Shown piece after piece: positions 22,912-33,390 of a stretch of DNA of 64,000 nt; positions within the stretch are counted from its first letter, which is position 1; the number at the start of each line of letters is the position of its first letter. The stretch is from contig BROE01000009.1 in the NCBI GenBank assembly GCA_036571765.1, positions 5,300,225 through 5,364,224 of the forward strand, written 5' to 3'. The DNA is from Plecoglossus altivelis. Lineage: Eukaryota; Chordata; Actinopteri; Osmeriformes; Plecoglossidae. The notes under the pieces are model-generated. The model was given only the letters and a program-made list of their open reading frames with translations. It was not told the origin of the DNA and did no database searches. The position numbers and the translations under genes are program-made.

Positions 22912-25498
22912 CCAATCAGAGAAACAGCTTCCCAAGGTCAAGGGTGAAGACGTCAATTGGAGGGTCCTGTTATATGTTGATAAACAGATGTAGCCTATCT
23001 AATCTGTCTATGCTAAGGCCTGTCATACCTAGGCTGGCACACCCTGTTTTATAGCTGTTCTTTATCCTGAGTGTTTGCAATACAGATAAAGTAACACAAT
23101 AAATCTTAAAGTAACATAATAAATCTGATATTAAACTTGAGAAGGCTGCAGAAGCAGACTCGGACTGTCATATAAAAGCCAGTTTGACTTATAGCCTACA
23201 TTTACCTGATAAATAACGCACTGAACACAGCGTGTCATGTCCATTCTCTAATACAGCCCTCCTCTTATGGGTACTTTTGAGTGCACTGTTCCTTTAATGG
23301 CGTCAGCGTCCACCACGCCCCCTTTCCTTCACCCACACTCCCTAAAGTGAAATTAATTAACAGGCATTCAACTGGATACTGCTGCTACTTGAAACATGTA
23401 GCTGTACGGTGGGGGGAGGAGGGGGGTAGTGGAGAAATCTGTTGTCCCGAGGGAGAGGTGTGTGTGTGTGTGGTGTGTGTGAGTGTGTGTGTGTGTTGTG
23501 AAGAAGAGGGCCAGGGGGAGGGTGAGAGAGGATGGGGGGAGGGGTAGCTGAAGAAGGAGGGTGGGAGGCAGAGGAATATGGGAGGTCTGTCAGGGGATGA
23601 GATCTCATTCTCTGTCTGTTGTGTTTTGGCTGGTGGCCAGTAAGGAGGCTGAGGAGTGAGCTGTCTGGCTGAAGGGTACAGGGGGAGGGGGAAGGTGGCG
23701 GAGGGAGGGAGGGAAGGAGGAAGAGAGGGAGGGAGGGAGGGGGGGTTGGGAGGGAGGGAGGGGAGGGAGGGAGGAGGGGAGGGAGGATGAGAAGGGTGAG
23801 AGAGGTGAGGGGAGGGAGAGAATGGAGCGAAAGGAAAGGGGGTAGGGAGAGAGTGAGAGATGGGGGAGAAATGGAGGGGTAGAGATGAGAGAGAGGAAGA
23901 GAGAGACAGGGAGAGACAGGGAGGGAGGGAGAGAGCTAGAGAACTAGGAGATAGAGCATGGAAGAGAGAGAATAACAGAGAGAGAGAAAGAGGCAGGCGC
24001 AAGTAATTGTGTGGTTCCCATGTGACGAAGGCTTTTATGCCATTAACCGTGTCCCTGCCTGCCTGCGCTCTGCCAAGTCCTTAACAAGGGACTGCTGCTA
24101 ATTTCAGAGCTAATATTGAGCCGTTCTACCTCACTGGCTTCAGCAGGTGCCTGGCCCAGACTCACACACACACCCGGACACATACAAAACACATACACAC
24201 ACAATGAAGAAGGGACAGGAGGAAGAGAATATTACCATTGTTCCATAGGTTTTTTGTCCTCTTTTGTCTTGTGATGCTGTTTCTGATTGAAGCAAGTGAT
24301 TACTGACACAGGAAGGGTCCAGACAGAGGGAGAAGCATCTCTCTCTCCCTGTCTCTCCTCTCTCTGTCTCTCTCGGCTTGTAGGCGTCTCTGTCTGTCTG
24401 TCTGCTCTCTCTGTCTCTTCTGTCTCTTCTTGTCTCGTCCTGGATCCTCTCTCTGTCCTACTCTGCGCCTGTCCCTCTTCATGTTCTCTCTCTCTCTGCT
24501 CCTCCGTCTCTAAGTCTCTCTCTCCTCTCTCTGTCGCTCTCTGTCTCTACGCTCCTCTCGCTCCCTCCAGGTTCTCGTGCGGTCCCCACGCTTCCCGGAT
24601 TCTCCCTCTCGTCGTCTCGTGCTCCTGGGTCTCACCTCTCTCATCTCCCCTTTCTTCTCTCCCCAGTCTCTCTCCTTTCCTCTAGTAGACTCTCTTATAT
24701 CTCCTCTTCTCTGCCCCTCCATTCCAGTTGCAGGACCAGGTAGAGAGGCTCAATCTCCAATCTCCTGGCTGCAGAGGAAATTTATGAGAGGGGATCTGGA
24801 ATGGCGGTTTGAAGGGGTTGTGATGTGGCGTGGGCTGACTGACTGCCTGGCTGACTGGTTGGCTGAATGGCTGGTCTGATGACTAACTGGCTGACTGCTG
24901 ACTGCTGGCTGGCTGGCTTCCTGGTGAGGTTCTGGGGAGTAGATGGACGTCACAGAGCAGACATGAGCAGCATATTCATGAAATAGAACAGCTTCATAAC
25001 AGTTAGTTGTTTTCTCATGCCGTTCCACACCAGTCGCTAAGCTTCATTAAGACTGTTATTTATTTTATTATTTATGGTCTGATTTGAAAGCCTTTGTTTC
25101 AAACATGTAATGGACCCCAAATGTTTTTTTTGTGTGTTTTTTTTTTTTGTGTGTTTTTTTTACTTTTTCACAGCATAAAGCCATTGGTAGTGTTTCATAT
25201 GTAGCATTAGGAGTCTATTCCTTCACAGATAATTTAAATGAGACAAACAGAGTGCAGACATGCCATGTGATGTGAATCTAACTAAATCTAAATCTTCATA
25301 TCCATCACATCTCCATTCCGACACGGCATATTAACCAAAAACGACCTGCAATCCTTCAATTCCCAGAACCCCCTCTTCCTCCCAAACAGAGTGTCACAGT
25401 GTTACAGGATTCCTGGTACTGGGGATGGCGTGTGTGTGTGTGAATGCTGGTGTGTGTGTGTGTGTGTGTTGTGGTGTGTGTGTGTGTGTGTCGGATGG
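22912..25498. repeat. Large tandem duplication, copy 1 (about 2.59 kb)
   Basis: Starts at 'ccaatcagagaaacagcttc' and is followed directly by a second copy starting with the same words at 25499. The first 480 bp or so appear identical in the two copies. Differences concentrate in CT, GT, GGGA and poly-T tracts. Contents: unique sequence, a GT/purine tract (23400-23995), unique sequence (24000-24340), a CT-rich tract (24340-24720), a (TGGC)n patch (about 24836-24925), unique sequence, poly-T runs (25120-25160) and a GT tail. Small open frames are not conserved proteins. Confidence 0.95.
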
Positions 25499-26051
25499 CC
25501 AATCAGAGAAACAGCTTCCCAAGGTCAAGGGTGAAGACGTCAATTGGAGGGTCCTGTTATATGTTGATAAACAGATGTAGCCTATCTAATCTGTCTATGC
25601 TAAGGCCTGTCATACCTAGGCTGGCACACCCTGTTTTATAGCTGTTCTTTATCCTGAGTGTTTGCAATACAGATAAAGTAACACAATAAATCTTAAAGTA
25701 ACATAATAAATCTGATATTAAACTTGAGAAGGCTGCAGAAGCAGACTCGGACTGTCATATAAAAGCCAGTTTGACTTATAGCCTACATTTACCTGATAAA
25801 TAACGCACTGAACACAGCGTGTCATGTCCATTCTCTAATACAGCCCTCCTCTTATGGGTACTTTTGAGTGCACTGTTCCTTTAATGGCGTCAGCGTCCAC
25901 CACGCCCCCTTTCCTTCACCCACACTCCCTAAAGTGAAATTAATTAACAGGCATTCAACTGGATACTGCTGCTACTTGAAACATGTAGCTGTACGGTGGG
26001 GGGAGGAGGGGGGGTAGTGGGAGAACTGTTGTCCCAGAGGGAGAGGTGTGT

Positions 26052-26090
<39 letters not shown>

Positions 26091-27935
26091 GAGGGGCGGG
26101 GGAGGGAGAGAGGAGGGGGGAGGGGGTAGATGGAAAGAAGGAGGGTGGGAGGCAGAGGAATATGGGAGGTCTGTCAGGGGATGAGATCTCATTCTCTGTC
26201 TGTTGTGTTTTGGCTGGTGGCCAGTAAGGAGGCTGAGGAGTGAGCTGTCTGGCTGAAGGGTAAGGGGGGAGGGGGAGGGAGGGAGGGAGGGAAGGAGGAG
26301 AGAGGGAGGGAGGGAGGAGGGGAGGGGGAGGGAGGGGGGAGGAGGAGGGAGGGATGGAGAAGGGTGGAGAGAGGGAGGGGAGCGAGAGAGGAGCGAAAGA
26401 GAAAGGGGAGAGAAGAGTGAGAGATGGGGGAGAAATGGAGGGGGTAGATGAGAGGGAGGAAGAGGAGAGACGGGAGGAACGCAAGGTAGGTGGAGGAGAG
26501 AGCTAGAGACTAGGAGATAGAGCATGGAAGAGAGAGAATAACAGAGAGAGAGAAAGAGGCAGGCGCAAGTAATTGTGTGGTTCCCATGTGACGAAGGCTT
26601 TTATGCCATTAACCGTGTCCCTGCCTGCCTGCGCTCTGCCAAGTCCTTAACAAGGGACTGCTGCTAATTTCAGAGCTAATATTGAGCCGTTCTACCTCAC
26701 TGGCTTCAGCAGGTGCCTGGCCCAGACTCACACACACACACACACACATACACACACAATGAAGAAGGGACAGGAGGAAGAGAATATTACCATTGTTCCA
26801 TAGGTTTTTTGTCCTCTTTTGTCTTGTGATGCTGTTTCTGATTGAAGCAAGTGATTACTGACACAGGAAGGGTCCAGACAGAGGGAGAAGCATCTCTCTC
26901 TCCCTGTCTCTCTCTCTGTCTCTCTCTCTGTCTCTCTCTCTGTCTCTCTCTCTCTCTGTCTCTCTCTCTGTCTCTCTCTGTCTCTCTCCCTGTCTCTCTC
27001 TGTCTCTCTCTCTCTCTCCCTCTCTGTCCCTCTCTCCTCTCTCTCTCCTCCTGTCTCTCCTCTCCTCCCCTCTCTCTCTCTCCCCCACTCTCTCTCTCCT
27101 CTCTCTCTCTCCCTCTCTCAGTCTCTCCCCCCTCTCTCCCCAGTCTCTCTCCTTTCCTCTAGTAGACTCTCTTATATCTCCTCTTCTCTGCCCCTCCATT
27201 CCAGTTGCAGGACCAGGTAGAGAGGCTCAATCTCCAATCTCCTGGCTGCAGAGGAAATTTATGAGAGGGGATCTGGAATGGGCTTTGAAGGGGTTTGATG
27301 TGCGTGGCTGACTGACTGACTGGCTGACTGGCTGGCTGACTAGCTGGCTGGTTGACTGACTAACTGGCTGACTGGCTGACTAGCTGGCTGGCTGGCTTCC
27401 TGGTGAGGTTCTGGGGAGTAGATGGACGTCACAGAGCAGACATGAGCAGCATATTCATGAAATAGAACAGCTTCATAACAGTTAGTTGTTTTCTCATGCC
27501 GTTCCACACCAGTCGCTAAGCTTCATTAAGACTGTTATTTATTATTATTATTTATGGTCTGATTTGAAAGCCTTTGTTTCAAACATGTAATGGACAAAAT
27601 TGTTTTTTTGTGTGTTTTTTTTACTTTTTCACAGCATAAAGCCATTGGTAGTGTTTCATATGTAGCATTAGGAGTCTATTCCTTCACAGATAATTTAAAT
27701 GAGACAAACAGAGTGCAGACATGCCATGTGATGTGAATCTAACTAAATCTAAATCTTCATATCCATCACATCTCCATTCCGACACGGCATATTAACCAAA
27801 AACGACCTGCAATCCTTCAATTCCCAGAACCCCCTCTTCCTCCCAAACAGAGTGTCACACGTGTTAACAGGATTCCTGGTAATGGGATGGCGTGTGGCGG
27901 TAATGCTGTGTGTGCGTGTGTGTGTGTGTGTGTCA
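25499..27935. repeat. Large tandem duplication, copy 2 (about 2.44 kb)
   Basis: Head-to-tail copy of the preceding block, ending in a GT array at about 27910-27935. Relative to copy 1, the CT tract at 26890-27200 is simpler, the poly-T region is shorter and the purine tract is shortened. Near-identity of unique parts with scatter only in low-complexity parts points to a very recent duplication or to two haplotypes or reads placed side by side. Confidence 0.95.
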
Positions 27936-28907
27936 GGAGGCATTGTGTTGGCAGCGCAGCTCCTTTCAGACACCTCCTCTGCCTCTGCCATGTAATCCCA
28001 TTGCGTCAGGCTTACCTGTCCTGGACCAGAATGCCTTTCTTCACGCCTAACGGGATTTGCCTCGCCGACGCTGCGATCCACGGAGGCTCCCGGTCTCAGA
28101 CAGGCAGACAGGCCGCACACGCACACACACCTCTTAATTACACACACACACACACACACATGCACAGCGCTGCCAAGACCCACCCAGCAGAGGAGGATGA
28201 AGACCTGCATATTCCTAGACACACAGACGACAAGGCCCATAAACCAGCAGCTCTCTGTGGCTTTGATCGTTTGGTGTTGTGTAAAGGGCTGTATCTAAAA
28301 GCACACATGCCTCTAGTTCCAGCAGGTCAGACCGCACCGCTGGCCTCCTGTGCTCACGCTCTGTGGCCTGTCCACATGTTGCTTGGTTTTTATGAGTGTA
28401 ATGATGAGGTAGTAGGACTGCGGTGGGGCGTCCATGCTTGAGGTGAACCCACACAAGCGTGGCGACGGGGGGAATGGCAGACAGGCTTGCGGATGGTAAA
28501 CACTAACCCATACCAGGCTGGAAGCTTCTGGTGGGACGTCCTAGGCGACTCAAGTGCGGCCTGGGACCAGGAGCTCATTTGAATGGAGGGAGGGAGGCAG
28601 GGAGAAGGGTGCAGAGTGGCAGAGGAGGAAACGGAGAGTTAGAGGACAGAGTAAGGAGCAAGAGAAATGGCGAGAGGAGAGAGAGAGCGAGGGAAAGTAG
28701 AGAGAGAGCTGGAGGCTGTAAATGAAAAGCATACAGTACAGAGAGCCTATTCATCAAGACCAGGGCGCTGGTGGGTCTGGTTCAGCCTGCCATCCCCTTT
28801 TTTATTATATGGAAACGCTCCACAAGCACTACAAATGTGTGAGTGTGTTTGTGTGTCTATTATTTTTGTGTTTCCAGCAACTATGTCAGTGTGACTTTGT
28901 GTGTGTG
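27936..28907. other. Unique sequence with CA array and purine tract
   Basis: A CA array lies at 28139-28161 and a purine-rich tract at about 28580-28715. The rest is unique. No gene was recognised. Confidence 0.6.
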
Positions 28908-28994
28908 TGTGTCTCTAAAGGTTCGATGTAGTTATAGTATTAAGAGGTGTGTTCACTTAAGAGTGTGTTATCTGTGGGGCTTCTCCTGTGTGTG

Positions 28995-29025
<31 letters not shown>

Positions 29026-29127
29026 CTCTCTAAAGGTTCGATGTAGTTATAGTATTAAAAGGTGTGTTTACTTAAGAGTGTGTTATCTGTGGGGTGTGTG
29101 TGTGTGTGTGTGTGTGTCTGTGTGTGT

Positions 29128-29168
<41 letters not shown>
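28908..29168. repeat. GT arrays separated by a duplicated 65-bp spacer
   Basis: The segment from 'ctaaaggttcg' to 'tctgtgggg' occurs at 28915-28979 and again at 29030-29094 with two base differences. Each copy is bounded by GT arrays, and a longer GT array follows to about 29166. The GT runs probably mediated the duplication. Confidence 0.93.
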
Positions 29169-29171
<3 letters not shown>

Positions 29172-29588
29172 GAGAGAGAGAGACACCAGTACTGTTCAGC
29201 AACAAGGTGCATGCTGACCTTGGCTGCTGACAACTGTCTGCTCCTCAGCCTGAGACCATCCTAACACACACACACTCACACACACTCACACACACTCACA
29301 CACACTCACACACACACTCACACACACTTACACACACACTCACACACACACAAACTCACACACACACACACAAACTCACACACACACACAAACTCTCTCA
29401 CACACACACAAACTCTCTCACAAACACACACACACACATTCAGACATGCACGCACACAGCAATGAGATGGTGTGAAACACACACACATGCAGTGACACAG
29501 ACGCACTTTATCCAACCTCCCTTGATGAGAAACCACAGGTTTGTATTGACTCTGGACTTGTGGTTCAGAAACACAACTACACGCGCAC

Positions 29589-29664
<76 letters not shown>
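29169..29664. repeat. CA/CACT arrays with an alternating CG/CA Z-DNA-type tract
   Basis: Imperfect (CACACACT)n array at about 29262-29440. A long alternating purine-pyrimidine tract lies at 29582-29664, including CGCGCGCG at 29596-29603. The latter is an excellent Z-DNA candidate. Confidence 0.92.
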
Positions 29665-29666
<2 letters not shown>

Positions 29667-31555
29667 AGGAGCTTGTCACAACATCAGTTCTCTGTGTCAC
29701 AGTAAGACCAGCATCTGTCCTGTTAATCCAGTGTAACATGTCTGTCTGCAAGGCCTGATTCTATAGCCAGAAGCTAAACTCCATGTTTAGGCAGCAACAG
29801 CAATCAAGACTTGGATCAATACATGTATCACTTATAGACTTCATTCTTAGAGAAAATTTGACATCTTCCAAACCTTCCACACACAGATACACATAGATAC
29901 ACGCACGCACACACACACACACATTTTTTCTTTCTTTCTTCTCAGCATGCTTCATTGGAGAGATTTGGCATGTCACCAAACTCTCTCCAAACAGCTAGTT
30001 TCATCGTCGTTCATCTCCACGCGTGTGCTTAATCATACGCTGTAATTTGAATCCCACAATACGCTGCCATCCTCTGTACTGAAGACGTGATAGCTGGAGG
30101 GAGGAGGAGAAGTACCAGCTTCACCTGGCTGCACATCCACTGAGATTTCAAATCACAGGACATTTACATAACCTGAAAAGAGAGGTGAGTTTGGCTCAGA
30201 GTCAAACGAAATTAAATTGTTTAAATAAATAAATAAATAAAAAAACAGAATGGGGAAAAAAAGGCAGGAAGGAAGAAGTGCTGTATTGTGAAGACGTGGG
30301 AGTCCTTGTTGATCGGCACTCCGAATAGAACCACAAGGACGGCTCTACTCTATCTAATTATCTGCTGGGGTGAAAACTTAGAAGGCTGTTTCCCAAGTGC
30401 AGAGCATACTAACTTTGTTGATGTGACTAAAGTTGTTCGTGCGTGCGTTCGTGGTTGTGTATTGTGCGTATTGTGGTTTGTGTTGTGATTGAAGCTAAGC
30501 ATGCAACAGTCCAAGGATATGTTCGCTCTCATAGCGGCTTAAGCGACATTAATAAAGAGAGTGAGGAGGGGGTTGGGTGAGCGGGAGGGGGGGTACAGGT
30601 ATGATGAAAGAAAACGAAAGATAGAAGCGAGAGAAAGCAAGAGAAAGGAAAAAGTAAGTGTATAAGAAAACAAGCCCCAAAGACAGCCAGAGTAAATTAC
30701 TTAACTCTCTTCCGAGCTCGGGGAATTGGAGAATGAGAATTGTTAGGGTAAACACACAACAATCACACCCAACACACAACTACACACACACTCTCACATT
30801 CCACACACACACACACTACACTCTCACATCAAACACACACACATCACACACCCACGCACTACACATCAAACTGACGTAGGCTTTTGCAGAGTGGTAGGCA
30901 CGGCCTAGCAGGCAGCCAGCAGCAGAAAGTTATTTTGTGCAGCTCAGTAGGGGAGGGTTGAGTTTCTGAAACGAGATTGTTCAAATAGCAGCAGTTTCAT
31001 CTGCGTAATCCAGCATTATCTCCAATGAGTATATCTTAAATCATATGTGAGAACACTACTATTGTACTCTCAAAGCATTCCCTCTCCATTCCCTCCACTT
31101 CCTCCCTCCTCACATAGCCGCTCTGCTTTTGTATACAGCATGGTTGTAGTTCTTTTTAATGGCTTGACACATGCGAGAGTAGAAACAAAGCAATAGCGGA
31201 GGGAACGAGCAAAAAACGAGTGCATGTTTTCATCCGTTTTTCCATCCTGTCCATTTTGCTTCTTTTTTTTCCAGACGGATCTTAAGTTGTTCCATTTACT
31301 GAATCAACAGGTTTCTTTTGTTCTTCAAGGTAATTGGAGGATTCACACCAAGGTGATTTGTGGTAGGAATTGGCTCAGCATTAATGGACACAACAAGCCA
31401 TTTTGGTTCCGAGTATGTGTGAGTGTGTGTCCACACTGTACCACTGCTTTCTGTACCTATAAAAGCCAAGCAGACTAACACAGATCTTCATATGTGGCTC
31501 TTGGACTTTTCCATGTCTAGAATCTTGTCTTTTGACCAAGTTACATGGAGGATAA
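29665..31555. other. Unique intron sequence with minor repeats
   Basis: A CA run lies at about 29900-29925, an AAAT run at 30222-30245, a purine-rich patch at 30555-30655 and a degenerate CA-rich stretch at 30750-30870. No exon was recognised. Confidence 0.6.
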
Positions 31556-32055
31556 ACGCATCTCTTTTTTCCTCCTCTCCTTTTCTCTCCTCTCTCCTCT
31601 CCTCTCTCCTCTCTCCTCTCCTCTCTCTCCTCTCTCCTCTCCTCTCTCCTCTCTCTCCTCTCCTCTCCTTTCTCCTCTCTCCTCTCCTTTCTCTCCTCTT
31701 CTCTCCTCTTCTCTCCTCTCTCTCCTCTCTCCTCTCCTCTCTCCTCTCCTCTCCTCTCCTCTCTCTTCTCTCCTCCTCCTCTGGTGTCCTACTCAGGTAT
31801 TTAACCCAAACACGCTTGTTTCTCATAACCCTCTCTTTGTCTGGCTGTGTGCTGACAGACTGGTGACAGTGTGTGCCCACGCTGATGAGAAGTTCAATCA
31901 GGTTACTAAGGCGATAGCACTACCCGGTAATGAGAAATAGACCAGGCCTCCTCTCTTTCTCTCTCTCTCTCTTTCTCTCTCTCCCTCTCTTTCTCTCTCT
32001 CGGTCTCTCTCTCCGCTCCCCTCTGTCATTCCTCTCCCTCCACCCTCCATCCCTC
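31556..32055. repeat. CT-rich tracts (CCTCT and CT units)
   Basis: A 5/7-bp mixed 'cctct/cctctct' array occupies about 31570-31785. A second (CT)n-type array lies at 31948-32030, with unique sequence between them. Confidence 0.9.
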
Positions 32056-33010
32056 TATCTTTCTAACTGCCGAGAGGAGCAGAATCACAAAAGCAATTGA
32101 TTGGTTTTGGCGTTTAGTCCCCTGATCAGGGGTGTCATGGCCGTCCTGAGCGGGGGGGAGGCTAATGCAAAGTGACGTCCCTGCTCTGCCTGCCTCTCCC
32201 CTCTGATGGAGACAATTACCAGGCTCCTGAAGGGGCGGCCGCTCAGGTTTGCCCCTGTTCCACGCCTCCTCACCCGCGTCCTCTGAAGTTGAATAGACGA
32301 TTGGCTGATTGGGGGCGGAGATGAACCGGCAAGATGGCCATTGTTCAGCCAAAGCTGAGCTGGCCGGAGATCATGTTGAAATGCAGGGGTTTGTCTGCGG
32401 CGACGTTTCCGTAAGTGAGTGAACGTGGCTGTGTCTGAACATGGTGGAGAGGTGTGCTGCCATGTGCCGGTGAAAGCCGTTAGCCGGGCAGCCTCTCACC
32501 AAATCATGTTCCAACGGCATCAAATCCCTTTGTTTCCCTCTCAGGCCCACACTCAGTAATGTCTGTTATTTCGATTCACGTCATGCTTCAAGTCATACTT
32601 AATGCATTGAGAAAAGACGTGAGCTTCCATTTGATTTCACGATTCCCCCAGTGATTGCTGGGAACGAATGGGCTGTTGTGTTGTGTGTACATTCCATATC
32701 TAAATCTAGAACCTTCTCTCCATTCCAGCAGTGCTAAAGCGTACTCTGGGGCTCTCTTATAAAGGGGCCGAGGCAGTAGCTGTGAACACAATGCGTCTCT
32801 CTCTATTCCGGGGGCAGTGATAGCCATCAGACTGGCCTTGCCGCTCTACATTTCCCCACTGGCTGCCCCTGTGGGCCATAAGCATTCTGTTCTCCAGCAA
32901 AAATTGCACTCACTTTTTTTTCTTTCGCTCCCCGTTTGGCCCGTGATGTTTGTGATTTGTGTATGTATGCAATACTAGTGTGTTTGTGAATAAGCAGTCG
33001 TTTTGAAAGG
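32056..33010. other. Unique sequence, partly GC-rich
   Basis: Unique block. A 14-bp perfect palindrome 'cccctgatcagggg' lies near 32119-32132, and a promoter-like motif cluster near 32299-32345 is listed separately. A minus-strand frame of 108 codons across 32026-32352 has no recognised similarity. Confidence 0.55.
32299..32345 (+). promoter_or_regulatory. Promoter-like motif cluster (inverted CCAAT x2, GC box, YY1-like)
   Basis: Within 47 bp there are two ATTGG words (inverted CCAAT boxes) 7 bp apart, a 'gggggcgga' GC box and 'caagatggcc', which resembles a YY1 site. This combination is typical of TATA-less vertebrate promoters. No downstream exon was recognised, so it may be an alternative or antisense start, an enhancer or chance. 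Confidence 0.3.
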
Positions 33011-33390
33011 AGGGAGGGGGGGGGGTTGGTGTGTGGGGGGGTGCGTCTCTGGAGGTGCAGCTGTTAGCAAATCCTTAAATCTTCCTCATCTCCTCCTCCT
33101 GCACTCTCGTCTCCTCCTCTTGCCCTCTCGTCTCCTCCTCCTGCACTCTTGTCTCCTCCTCCTGCCCTCTCGTCTCCTCTCCTTCCCTCTCGTCTCCTCT
33201 CCTCCCCACTCGTCTCCTCTCCTGCCCTCTCGTCTCCTACTCCTGCCCTCTCATCTCCTCTCCTGCCCTCTCGTCTCCTCCTCCTGCACTCTCGTCTCCT
33301 CCTCCTGCCCTCTCGTCTCCTCTCCTGCCCTCTCATCTCCTACTCCTGCCCTCTGGTCTCCTCTCTTGCCCTCTCATCTCCTCTCTTATT
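33011..33390. repeat. G-rich patch and CT-rich 20-22-bp minisatellite
   Basis: G runs at 33011-33045, then about 14 units of 'ctctcgtctcctcctcctgc' at 33087-33385. Confidence 0.9.

Noticed and set aside
29262..29440. CRISPR-like regular array
   Set aside because: The CACACT repeats have no unique spacers, and this is vertebrate DNA.
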